From Symbiodinium natans (Eukaryota > Sar > Dinophyceae > Suessiales > Symbiodiniaceae), in contig CAJNDS010000038.1 in assembly GCA_905221605.1 (NCBI GenBank), forward strand, positions 184,129-248,128: 64,000 nucleotides of DNA. Direction: 5' to 3'. The translations under genes were made by a program, and so were the position numbers. Position 1 is the first letter of the stretch. Each line of letters opens with the position of its first letter. Positions 1-11,200 of this stretch are shown piece by piece. The notes under the pieces were generated by a model. The model made no database searches, was not told where the DNA came from, and saw only the letters and a program-made list of their open reading frames with translations.

Positions 1-2076
1 CACGAGCAGGGCGCTCTGTATTCGGCCCTCAGCTCCTTGCCCTTCTGAGGCCCAGAGCCGGTACATGATCCCTGCCTTGAACTACCTGGTGAGGCACGAC
101 TCCATACGACTCCTTAATTTCAAATGTCGAGGGCCTTGCACTCCATCGTGCATTGCCTGGCACTCAAGGATCTCCATGGGCCCCAACGAGGACGTACCCA
201 CACTCAAGTAGTCTTGCTTGTGAGGGTGATTCAGCAATTCTGTACTAATTCAGTGCTGCCTTTAGTACGCAGGAGACCTTCAAAATCTGCGTTGAGTTCT
301 GGCAGACTTTCAGCAAGGGTCCCAATTGACACGGCAACTCTGACTGGCCGCACTGCGGTACTCAGCAGTTGGCAATAGCTCATACTTCACGCAGCTCGCA
401 GTTCAGGTGCGCGCGTCTACCTGGAGAATCAGGCACCCCAACTTTCCCACATGCAGGCACCGCGGCTTGGCAGCAGGCGCTTTGATTTGCCAAATGTCTG
501 CACATCATTGCAGATCACTTCATACTGATGCCATGCCGAAGCGCCTTATCCGAGGCTGCTGATGGACACCTATCGCGACAACAGCCGATGCCTCGGAGCT
601 CCACATGAGAGCAGGAATCTCCATGCAGCGTACAGTAGGAAAACCGAAGATGACAGAGACCCCTTCTCCAAGGCCAACGCGAGAAGCTGAAGCTTTACGC
701 CCCAGTCTTGGCAGAGGCAGCGGCTCTTGGTGGCTGGACTTTAGCCCCACGCTTTTGACTCTTCCAAGATCGGGGGGGGGAGTTCGAAAGCCACGCCACC
801 TTCATGCACCCTCTCCGCTTTTGCTTAAGCCCTTCGGTTATGTGATTTGTTTTTTGGTACTGTGGGCGGGGGAATATACTCACGTAAACGCAAGCCCTGC
901 TGAAGGTTTGGGAGTCTCTCGGGGTGTAGGGCGGACAAAGACGAGCCATTCCCAGCATGAACATCCGAACGGGGAAACTTTGCTTCCTGAACCCCCTTTC
1001 CTAGCACGGGCCCATGGCTTGGCCGTGAACTGTCAGGTGCGGCAGGTGCTGATCTCCAAAATGGCAAAACCTCCGGAGGCAAATGGCTTCAGCAAGGTTT
1101 AGGGGAAGCTTCACTAGCCATGACCCCCTGGCACGTTGATGCTTGCAGTTTTGCAGCCCCTGGTTTTAGCACGTCAGCTCTCAACCTAAATGATTGACAG
1201 ATGAAAGGTGACCATCAAAGAGAACGAGGAGGGGCATATCGTGCAATAGCTCAGAGCACTTGTGAGCAGGCCCAACATAGGGAGACCTTTCAGTGGCCTC
1301 ACGGACTCTCGGAATTTGCCGGACCTCGTGCTGGAACGATGTGGCCAAGCTGTCCGGCTCTATGAACATGAAGCATATGAAGCCGTAACGCAGATGTAAG
1401 CCCTTGTGCATGCGCATGCTGGAACTTTAAGCCCACTCACATAATTAACAAGAGCGCCAAGAAGAGAGCCATGTGCTCTTGATGGCCGCGGCCCAATTTG
1501 TGGCTGTATAGAGCCTTCACCTCAGCCAAGCTGCGTTGGCCGCATCGTCCAAGGGCAGTTTCAATAGATGGAGCCGTTCTCTCTGCGTGGGTATCCAGGC
1601 TGGACCGGTTCCCGATGTCGCAGCGGTTCCGGCTTTCATGGAGGATGACCTGTCAGGCCATGCCATCCGCTGTAGCGTAGCATGGCTGAAAACATCTGAA
1701 AACCATGCGATGCTGCGCGCCACTTGTGAGGCGTAGTAGCTTTGCCCCGGCGGCAAAGCGCAACTTGACGGCATTGAACCGACCTGCTGCTGCTGCTTGC
1801 GTGAAGGAATGTATGCCTGAAAAAGGGTCTTTAGGAGTTTGCAGAGTGAGTTTGCAGTGAGGCGCAGACAGAACCGGAGGAGGCGAAAGAGGGTGTACCT
1901 GTCAGTGTGTTGACCAGGACTGCATGCGACAAGGGCAGAGATGAGAGGGTGGGAGGCCTGTAGGTCAGACAAGAAGAAGCTTCAACACCAAAAAAGCGCC
2001 AAGGGCTCTGAATCAGTCTTCTTCCTGACGTAAGCTGCGACATGTTCTTTCCAAAGCCTGCACGACAGGATTGCAG
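1..2076. other. 5' flank, no confident gene
   Basis: I see no recognisable protein family here. An open frame at 605-1102 (+) has no motif, a biased composition and competing frames on both strands, so I do not call it. The channel that starts at 2,077 enters directly at its first membrane segment. Its cytoplasmic N-terminal exons must therefore lie in this stretch or left of the window, but I could not identify them. Confidence 0.4.
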
Positions 2077-4193
2077 AAGACAAGACTTTCGAGACTGCAA
2101 CGCTCATTGTGATTGTGATTAATGCCTTGTGGATGTTTGTAGCACCTCGGCGGATGGAGCTTTCAGACTGTCCTTGAGTCGCGTGCTGTGCGGCCGCGCG
2201 TCCTGCATCGTCTTGTTCTCTACACACGCGCTTTCTTTCGCTTGCCACGAGCTCTGATCCGAGGATGTGGAGTGGAATCATGTCAACTTGATGGCGAATG
2301 GAAAGCTGCCCCTGGAGCCCTGGAGCATCGTGCTGGAGAACTGCTTCTGCGGTTGGCCACCACAGAGCTGTTTGCAGATCCGGTTGCAGGTTTCAATCGG
2401 GACTGTCCAACAGCCGTTTCACCTCTCAGGTTATTTCACCATGGAAATAATTATCCGATTCGGTGGAGCTAGAACCTGGTGTTCCTGCTGCAACTTGGCT
2501 GCGCGGTAACCGCGGCAAATTCCGAACGCATTTGGAAACTGATATGCTGGTAACTTCAAACCTGAGGTAGAGATGCTTGGTTTATGTTCGACCTGGCCCT
2601 GGCACTTTGGCACAAAGTTGAAGACGGAGGATTTTCGAATAGATCGGAGGCTTTGTTCATCGTCAGGTGCTTTTGATGGTGCTGGAGACCTGGGTGCTGC
2701 CACTGGTGGAACTTCTCGGCCAAGGCTACGGGGCTCAGAACACATGGGCACACTGCGTGTCGTCGCAACCAGTCCTAGCCCATGTCAGGCGGCCCAGACG
2801 TTTCGGGCCTCTCAAGCCTTCGTCTGCTGCGATTGCTGCGCTTGACACGCCGCTGGGCATGAGAACTCGTGTGGCCGTGTGAGCTGTGTTCCCTGAGACG
2901 CTGAGGCATGGCCCTGCGCTCAGCCCACGATCTCTTTTCACTTGGTCGCCTGCAGATGATTTTTCGTATGCGCAAGCACTGTCTGCAGGTCCGCTTCATG
3001 CGATTCTTCCCAGAGCTCCTGACGCTGGTGCGAGGAATGGCGCGTGCCATGCAGCGGGGTTCCCGGTCGTGGGGGTGAACAAGGCGTACAACAAAACAAT
3101 ACCAAAATGTCATAACGATACATTAGTACAAGCGTACAACAAATGACCGTATTATATAGTACACATGTCATATACCGTACTTACATGATGTTCTAAGAAC
3201 TGGTGCTACAAGTCCAAGAACATCACACAACATTGCGGAGATATAGTAAACACAATATGCCGTAATACAGTAGTACAATGATTTATTGCTGCGGTCATTT
3301 GCTCTGCAAGGTCCGTTGCGTGGGTCTTGCTCTTTCTCCTCATCGTCACGTACATCTTCGTTGCTCGGCATGCCGGATGCGCTGATGAGTACTGCAAAAG
3401 TTAAGCTACTTGTTATTGTTGTTTGCACCATAGCCTTAGCTGTCACGGAGTCATCGCTTGTGCTTCGAGGCTATCGTGTTCACCAGTCAGCTCGGCACTC
3501 CGAACTACCAAAGACCACCAGAGCTCATAGACGCCGAGGATCCACTTGACGCGTGCTTACGCGGCTCTTGACCACAACTGCTTGAGATGAAAAAGGGGAA
3601 ATGCATCCGCATCCCAAGGCCCCGGAGCTTTTCAGCGACATGCCTTCAAGCATGATGTCGCTCTTCACGCATGGGATTCTGGGTGCCTTGGTGAAAAGTG
3701 CGCAGCTGCTGTCGCAGAGTCGAGCGTCGAAGTTGCTGAAGAAGGATCTGATGTTTCTAGTGCACAGGTGACAACTTGCACTTTTTCCTGATCACTTTGC
3801 AGGAGGACAGAGCATGTGGCATGGTCCATCTACCGTGTGAGACTCCTTGCATTCTGTGTAGGAGAGCGTGCTGTTGATGTGGCTGGGCATCGTCTTCCTG
3901 GTGCTGCCCCTTGTCTCAGCCAGAGCCCACTATAAGGTCACGGCCCACTACAAGGTCACGAAGCTCCAACTGTTCCAGTGTCGGTCAATGTATGATGAAA
4001 TGGTATGTAACATACTGTGATACAACGAGATCATAATATACTAGTATACTGGAACAACATATTATGAATAGCGTCATAAGATCATCTTAGTAAACGAGAA
4101 TATTGCAATAATTCTATCAACATAGGAATGCGCTCTGAAGCCTCGAGGTGTGGCATCAGCTTGCTCAACATGCTTATTGGAATTCTTTGCCAG
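2077..4193 (+). CDS. Voltage-gated cation channel, membrane domain exons (S1-S6)
   Basis: Short exons rebuild one six-segment ion-transport domain in the plasma membrane. S1 (2077-2138) reads ATLIVIVINALWMF. 2264-2351 and 2430-2462 give the S1-S2 loop and S2 (YFTMEIIIRFG). 2567-2601 and 2667 to about 2740 give S3 (MFDLAL, then LLMVLETWVLPLVELL). About 2797-2850 is S4 (SLRLLRLLRLTR, arginine every third residue). 2989 to about 3053 is the S4-S5 linker (RFMRFFPELLTLVRGMARAM). 3311 to about 3390 is S5 (AWVLLFLLIVTYIFVA). 3617-3759 is the pore region (FSDMPSSMMSLFTHGILG). 3862 to about 3915 and 4148-4193 are S6 (GISLLNMLIGILCQ). Frames join across these exons with GT or GC donors. No potassium-channel TVGYG filter is visible, which fits a Ca2+/Na+-type channel. 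This single-domain type with an EF-hand tail is common in dinoflagellates. The N-terminus is unresolved. Confidence 0.85.
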
Positions 4194-4418
4194 GTCCGGG
4201 CCCCCAAATCTTCCGCAGCTCAATCATCAGACAGACTCGCTTGCTTCTCGCAGGTAATTGCAGATAGAGCCTTGCCTGCAATGGATGAAAAGAATCACAA
4301 CACGTAGTCCAAAAAATCATATACGCATGCATTTATGTTTACAAATCTTGATGTATAAAGCAGTTGTGTGACGCTTCCTGCACTTTTATGGAAGAACTTA
4401 CTAGTATGGCTTTTCCAG

Positions 4419-7070
4419 TGTCATGCAAAGCCAGGTTCCAAGGAGGAGGAGAAAGCGCAAGAGCAAGCCGATCTGGAGAGACTTCTAAAGGAACTCTTCG
4501 AGGCATCAGAGCGCTTTCATGAGTATCCTTAGTCGAGTGACTATAGTGACTATAGTGATACACCAATATTATACACACTCACTAGTGGTTACGCACTTAT
4601 ATTTGCACTTGTATGGTCTCTAGGCAAGAGTGGCAGGGCTTCGGGCCTCTTGCAGCAATGCACGGCCGTGCACGCATCGTGCCCTCAGCACCCACTTGGA
4701 AGGGATAATCGCAGGATCCATTGGGTTGAGCCTTGTACCAACGACACGGTGGCAACGCAGACCTAAGTACTGTCGGTTGTTGAAGCGCCTCTCGGCCCAT
4801 GGTTCACCGCACTTTTGAGTAGATTACACATAGGTGGTTGTGAAACCGCCTCGGTCTGCAAATGCGGGCCTGTGACGGAGGCCGCCGACCGGAACGGAGA
4901 TGGATCGATCTCGGAACAGGACCTGGGAACCGGGCGCCTGGTGCGATGCTAGGATTCCAGGATATTCCAGGCATCTAGGTATCTAGGCATCTGTGACAGT
5001 TGCATTCGGGTAATCCGAGGTCGAGGTCTCGTTCACTAATCAGATTGCGAAGGTCTCCTTCTTGAGGCTAAGGATTGCAATTGTGCAGTTCATATTATTT
5101 GAGACTTCTATAGGTGCAACAGACACGGGAGGTAATGCGACCGCCACTGACCTTGTTCTTGAGGGTCTTCCCAATCAAGATGAACTTGTTTAATTGGAGT
5201 CGACAGGTGCTTTCCGTTTTGACTTTGGTTTCACAATAAGGCAAATACATGCTGCAATATGCTAGAGATAGTCTAGATTTACGGAGATTACGAGATTAGA
5301 CGAGACCATGACAGCAAAAGCCCCACGGGTACCTGTTCTAAGGGGCCCTATATCAGTCTCGAAGTTCGCGGACGATGTGCAGGAATGGTCACGGGTGGCA
5401 TCAAGTAAGCGCTGCCAGCAGCTGATGAAGAGGCACGTCGGCATGAGGGAACCGATCTCCTGAACTCAGGGGGCTGTGACACTCGTTTCCAAGGTAGAGC
5501 TGTATATTTTGTTTTTCTCGTTTGGTCCCAGACAACCACTCGGTGGACGTGTGGTGATGTGCATGGCTGTGAAGGGCTAGCGGCTAGTCCAGCTGCCTCT
5601 GGTCAGGCTCGAGTTGGACGAGCGCAAGCCCGTGGCCGAGCGCCTGTCGGAGCTCCAGTCGACCATCTTTGGAGGTTGGGGGAGCCACGCGGGCATTTGG
5701 GGCGAAGGGGGGTGGGGGGGCGGGGGGCGAATAGGGTTTAATGCTTTTGCCATGCTTTGTTTCTTTTGTGCCGTTGGTTCCTGCCTGGTTGCCGCGCTTG
5801 CCGGATGACGACGTCCACGACAGCAGGCAGGAACAATAACAACAAGATCGTGTTCCTGTACCAGATCACGTGCTTTTCTTGCCTGTAGAAAGCACTGACA
5901 GGCTTGCTTTTTCGCAGCAGGGTTTCGCATGGGTTTTAGCACCATGGACGTGCAAAGTCAGGGTCTGGAGATCACAAAGCCAAGAGCTTCTGAAATGGCG
6001 ATGTTCTGGGGCCATGATTATTTGGAAATGTTATGTGCGTTGGCTTTTGTCAAGGCTGCGTTGTTTGTTGGTTTTGTGTGTGTTTGTGGGGGGGAAGAAA
6101 AAGGAGCCGCTGTACATGCAGTGAATGCCACAAGATGCTTGGCATGGCAAGAAAAGAGATGCCTCGCAGCAGTGAATATTCACAGGCACGGATATTGTAA
6201 GCAGGGGAGACTCTGGATGCCGCAACCCCAAACATACCACAGCCACAGCTACAACCACAACAACCACATCAGCATCATCATCACCAGCACCACCACAGCA
6301 ATCATCATTATGAAGGCCAGGGACCAGCCAACCAAGAGGCACAGGACGGAACCCCTGTCCAAATCGTTAATACACCTACCAGTAACTATGCCTCACGTAG
6401 CGTTTGCAGCTCTCTGCTGATTGGGCTTCGGATTTATGAGGGCTGTTGAGATGACAGGTTTCATGGCGCGGGCTAGCACATGCCACTGAAGTAGCATGAC
6501 GCAGCGCCTCGCGGAGGCGTGGCGGATGATGAGGATGAGGATGCCCAGGCACCTGCACTGCAATCGAAGAAGCGGTCGGGACAGCCGCTGGTGTTTGACC
6601 AGGTCGAGGAAAGGGAAGCAAAGAAGATCTACCTCGACTTCGACCAGTTTCAAAGCCAGGCGTGGAGAGAGCTGAGATAGTACAGGGGCCTAAGCGGCCC
6701 AGGGGGCCCCCAGTGGCCCAGGCACGCCTAGGAATTCTCTTCTGGAATTCCGCCAGGTGCTGGACTTGCGGAAAGATGCTGAGATCGGCCATTTCGACCT
6801 TCAAAGGCTTGAAATCAAGGTACAGCAAAAGGAGCCAGCGGGAGATGTATAAGGGTGCTTTTTGTGATTTAGAAGCCGCTTCTTTGTTCCGCTTGTTTTG
6901 TTTTTTTTATGTTTCTCCGTCTTTTGCGCTGGACGTCTCCTTGCCAGGACCGCACGCTGAGCTCGCAGCTGGCAGATCTTCAAGCTGATCTTTGCCAACT
7001 CTTGGGTGGCGATCTTCGAAGTTCTCCACTCCCTCCAGGACAGCTGGAAAGTTAGCACAAGCAGAGACCT
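4419..7070 (+). CDS. Voltage-gated channel, cytoplasmic tail exons with EF-hand and coiled coil
   Basis: This continues the channel in phase. Exon 4419-4522 is an acidic helix (EEEKAQEQADLERLLKELFE). An EF-hand loop lies at 4887-4922 (DRNGDGSISEQD) with acidic residues at loop positions 1, 5 and 12. Pieces at about 5350-5460 (ISVSKFADDVQEW) and 5607-5674 (ERKPVAERLSELQSTIFG) follow. 6205 to about 6400 is a Gln/His-rich linker. 6517 to about 6645 (KKIYLDFDQF), 6732-6819 (EFRQVLDLRKDAEIGHFDL) and 6948 to about 7010 (DRTLSSQLADLQADLCQLL) end as a coiled coil. The order of EF-hand, then a (V)LxLR segment, then a coiled coil is usual for dinoflagellate channels and suggests Ca2+ feedback on gating. 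The middle exons are the least certain, and I cannot fix the stop codon. Confidence 0.7.
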
Positions 7071-7157
7071 GAAGAGTTCGTCCATGCTTGACATGCTCCT
7101 GTAGAATTGCTGTAGAATCTGAGGCGTCGGTTTAAGTACCTTACCTAGCACCTGTGC

Positions 7158-8145
7158 AGAGAAGAACATCCAAGTTGATGAGCCCAATTTCCAACGAATC
7201 GTGTGATGTTGTGGTGCCAGGAAAAGGCCCCATGCCAGGGCAGCTCATGGTTGAGGAGTTCGATCAAGAGCATGAGCTGAAGGTGCACGCTTTGAAAATC
7301 TTAGAGATGCTGAAAACAGCCAGTGTGGTAAGAGAACTCGTTGGACAAGGCGCCGCCTCTTCCACAGAGACCGAGCACACCAGCCATGCCTGTCGGAATG
7401 CCATGGTCCTGGGCTCCATGCCACTTGCAGACGACTTGACCTGTGTTGCGCACAATCGATTTCGATGAGAGACTAGGCAGCCGGTGCTTCCGGGTCAACT
7501 GGAAGATGTGGAGGATTGACACCCAGAGCAGCCAGCCAGAAAGTGCAGTCGCAGGATGTTAAGAGGCATAGGATGATACACGGTGACAGGAGCATCGGGC
7601 ACGGCCACAAGATGAATCTCCAACCGGTGCAGCCAGGCGTGACTGGCTGCGCGAGGTGGGACGGGCACTGGGGGGCACACTTCTCTTAGATGCTCTCTCG
7701 GAGATGCTCTTGGACTATCTTTTACTCTTGTGCAGAGGTGCCGACTGAGATTCTCCTCGACGTGTTGCAATCACGAGCCCAGGAGCCCAATGCAAGAATA
7801 GAGCAAAGTGTGAGAAGAACTGGGGAACTGGGGGTCAAATTCTTGTGCTGGCGTGGGTTCGCTGAGGCCAATACCTGGAAGCTCTAGCGTTACTTGAGCG
7901 AGTCGAATCGCTGCGGCCACTGAATCCTTCGGAGATCTTCGAAGGACATGCTTTCATGATGGCCAGAATAATGCAGGCCTAAAAAAGGTAACTGCAATAT
8001 TCTGCAATTCTTGAACTTTGTTCGGCCCCCCAATGGAGTTTCTGAGCTCCGGACGTGGGGCAGCTCTCGAATGAGGAGCACTTGCAGTATAGAATCAGAA
8101 GAAGGGCACTGCGTAAAACGCACCCTTCCGATGGTAAGCAGGCTC
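7158..8145 (+). CDS. Exon-like segments of unknown protein, possibly channel C-terminus
   Basis: Several short in-frame stretches look coding from their acceptors, donors and charged helical composition. They are about 7158-7200 (NIQVDEPNFQRI), 7221-7327 (VEEFDQEHELKVHALKIL, with a canonical GTAAGAG donor), about 7736-7810 (VPTEILLDVLQSRAQEP), about 7890-7980 (RVESLRPLNPSEIFEGHAF) and about 8045-8135 (VGQLSNEEHLQYRIRRRAL). I do not recognise the family. They match no part of exportin-1, which starts just downstream, so they probably belong to the tail of the preceding channel or to a small separate gene. The boundaries are approximate. Confidence 0.4.
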
Positions 8146-8270
8146 CGATGTGAAAAAAAAACCAGGCATGAAACGAAGCGGTAATTGGCTGGGATGGGCT
8201 TTTGGATTGCTAGAGCTGCTAGAGTCTGCTAGAGCCAGATGGCCACCGCATATCTGAAGGTAAGTATCAC

Positions 8271-11200
8271 AGATGAGGTGCGAGTGGAGGAGGAGGACAC
8301 GGACGAGCTTGCTCTGTACAAGATGATGCGTGAAGCCTGCCCCTGAGACGATCGCCTGATAAACTTGCCATTTTATAGGTGCTACGTGCCCACAGGCTTT
8401 GATCTATCTGACCCACCTGGACTCCAGCCACATGGTGCCTTGCCTTTAGATCTTGCGATGGAAGCTCATGGAATCACGAACTTGGAAAGCTGCAAATTGC
8501 GAGTGAGGAACGCATTGTGCTGCAGCGGGTGGAGCAGGCTCTGGCAAAAATTTCTGCATGTGTTTAGGCATGCCTCCCAAGAAGCACAAAGAGTGCCTAG
8601 CACTGTTTCCCCCCCCCCCCCCCCCCCTTGATTCAAGTACTGCACATTACACATCCTGGTCCTGAGCCTGAGCAATGCATGCCAGGAATGCTTGGAGAGG
8701 AAGGACCTGGAAAAGTGGTCCCCTTTGATGTTAAACCGCCTGTGCTATGCCATCGGGTCTATCAGCGGTGCCATGCAGGCATGGGGACACTGCTGTGCTC
8801 CAGATCGACTTCTCTTTAAGGGGCATCACCAACCACCTGCCTTCAGGAACCGGACGAGAGGAAGTTCGTGGTCGCGGCCGCTCGACTGAGTTGCAAGTCT
8901 GCGTAGGGGGGGAAGCACCGTTGTCTTCAGGTGATCAAGGACCTCTTGAACCTTTGTGACATGAAGAAGGGGAAGGCGAGCCATCAAAAGGCAGAATGTC
9001 AGCGCAGAGCAGCTTGCAACGCTTCTCCGCAGGACAACAAAGCAGCAGTGGCCAGCAACATCATGCACCCCTTGCTTGCCCGTGTTCTCTTGCACCGATT
9101 TTTTTGCCGTAGCTTTGCAGCAATTGGGTGGCTCAGGTACGTGGTGGGTCAGTATCCTCGATTCCTGAGGGCCCACTGGAAGTTTCTGAGGACTGCGCCT
9201 TGCTCGCAGCTTGCCATTCCCGAACACAGCATCAAAGCCCTCTCAACTCAGTAGCGCCGATCCCGCAACCCTTCTCTTGCCTTCCCGTTAATTAAGAGGC
9301 TTATAAGTTGTCAGTTGTTGCATATGATGTTAATGTTTAGGAAATCATGTTGCATGGAGAATACTGCAAGGTGGTCTTCAAGCTCTTCGAGTTCATGCAC
9401 GAAACCTTTCCGGGGGTCCAGACATTTGGTCGCAAAATCTCACGCAAGAAAGTGTTTGCTTCCATTGCCGGCCCCTTTTGCCCACTCACACCGCCCGCAT
9501 GAGGCAGATGGCAGTTGACACCTTCCTTCGGATATGCCAGAAGTGCAAGAAGAAGTTCATCGTGCAGCAGGCTGGCTTTGGGAGCCCCTAGGTGCTTAGG
9601 CCAGTACACAGATCAGAATGGGCAGTGTCCTCCGCGTGCTGTGCAACAGAGCAACGAGCCTGCGCCCTTCATCGAGACAATGCCAAGCCACATTGCGCAG
9701 GCGGGTGTGCTTAAGGTGCGTTTTCTTTCAGGAGACCAAAACATGTGCTCTGCAGGACATCTCGGAACTGGAGCCGTTGCAAATCTGCGCTTTGGTCACA
9801 TGGATCGGGAAGGTGAAGAGGGATTGAGGGATTGCCTGGACCATTGACCTGCTGTAAGGCACTTTCTTTGAGGCGGTCGGACACATGATAAGCGCCGCCT
9901 CGTCGGACCAGAAGGCCAGCGGATGCCAGCAGATGCCAGGAGGTGCCTAGCGGAGACTTTCCGACATGGGGCTGCGTAGGTGCGCTTGATCGCCCTCCTC
10001 ATGGGCCCGCTCCCGAACATCCCGAAGTCGATGAGCCTTTCGAAGCCTTTGGAGGGGCAGTGCACCAAAGCCGAGGAATCTTCAACGAGAAGTGGGCCTC
10101 CATTTTGAGAGGACCGGGCTCTAACTGGGTTTCGGGCGCGTCTGAGGGGTCCAAGTCCAGGACTCTCAGCTACAGGGTCTTTGGAAGTCTTCGTGCAGAA
10201 CCAGCAGGCATGGCTGCGTGCGAATCTGCGAGATCTTTGTTCTTGCCTGTCCTCCTGGTCCATGGTTGCACAAAGAGCTCGAAGGTCTTGAGGGAAATCT
10301 CGCTGATTCTGCGCGTGAATGAGCGCATGGTCATCGCCATTGGCACGGCCTGCCACGCACAGCTTGCAGGCCCCCTTAGACCTACACCTGCAGAGACTTC
10401 TGCCAGAGACTTGAACTTGGACAGGTATGTACTGCGATATGTTGAAGATCTACAAGGTCCACTCTTTTGTTTGAGGATGCGCATCATAGCACAACTCTTG
10501 CGTGGAGGTCTGCAGCGACTTCATCTCCCACAGTACGGCGCAGCAGGGTGCACAAGTCATGCACCTGGCAAATGCCCGGAACCTTGGGGGCCGCGAGACA
10601 TCACTTCGCTGCATCATGCTGCATCACCTGCCCGAACAGAGGTGAAGCTGCTGCGGAATGTCAAGCGCTCCGCGGCTGCCAAAGTCATGAGTTTCTAAGG
10701 ATGGGAAGCTTCGAGGAAACGCGAAATCTTCCGAAGAGAGGGAAGTGGGGGGTGGCGGGGGGGGGGGGGGGGGGGCGTGAATGAACGTCCCTTTGAAGCA
10801 GAGCCGAGTCCTAAGTGATCAGAGCCTCAAAAACAAGTCCAAAGCTTGTTTTTACAATGCAAGCTTTTCTCTGCCAGAGGGTAGGCAGTAAGGGGATCAG
10901 CTGGGAGGCGACACCCTGCGGCTGGTCCGATCCTTTGTGGACGCGGCCACACCGCAGGGCGCCGCGGAGGTGCGGCTGACTCCGGCGCAGCGCGCAGCCC
11001 AGAAAGGAAGCAACACGAGATACTGGATTTAAAAAAAATATGTGTGTGTAGATGTATCGATACATACTAGTAGAATTACAAGTCTGCGATGCTGCATGTA
11101 GTATGCTCTCCGCTGGATGGAGCCATGGATTGCACTTATGTGTTAATGCTTGTTTCGGACTACGTGTGTATGAGTGGAAGATGCTCAGAAAGGTGGAGGT

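Noticed and set aside
605..1102. 165-codon open frame
   Set aside because: No motif, overlapping frames on both strands, and a composition unlike the neighbouring exons.
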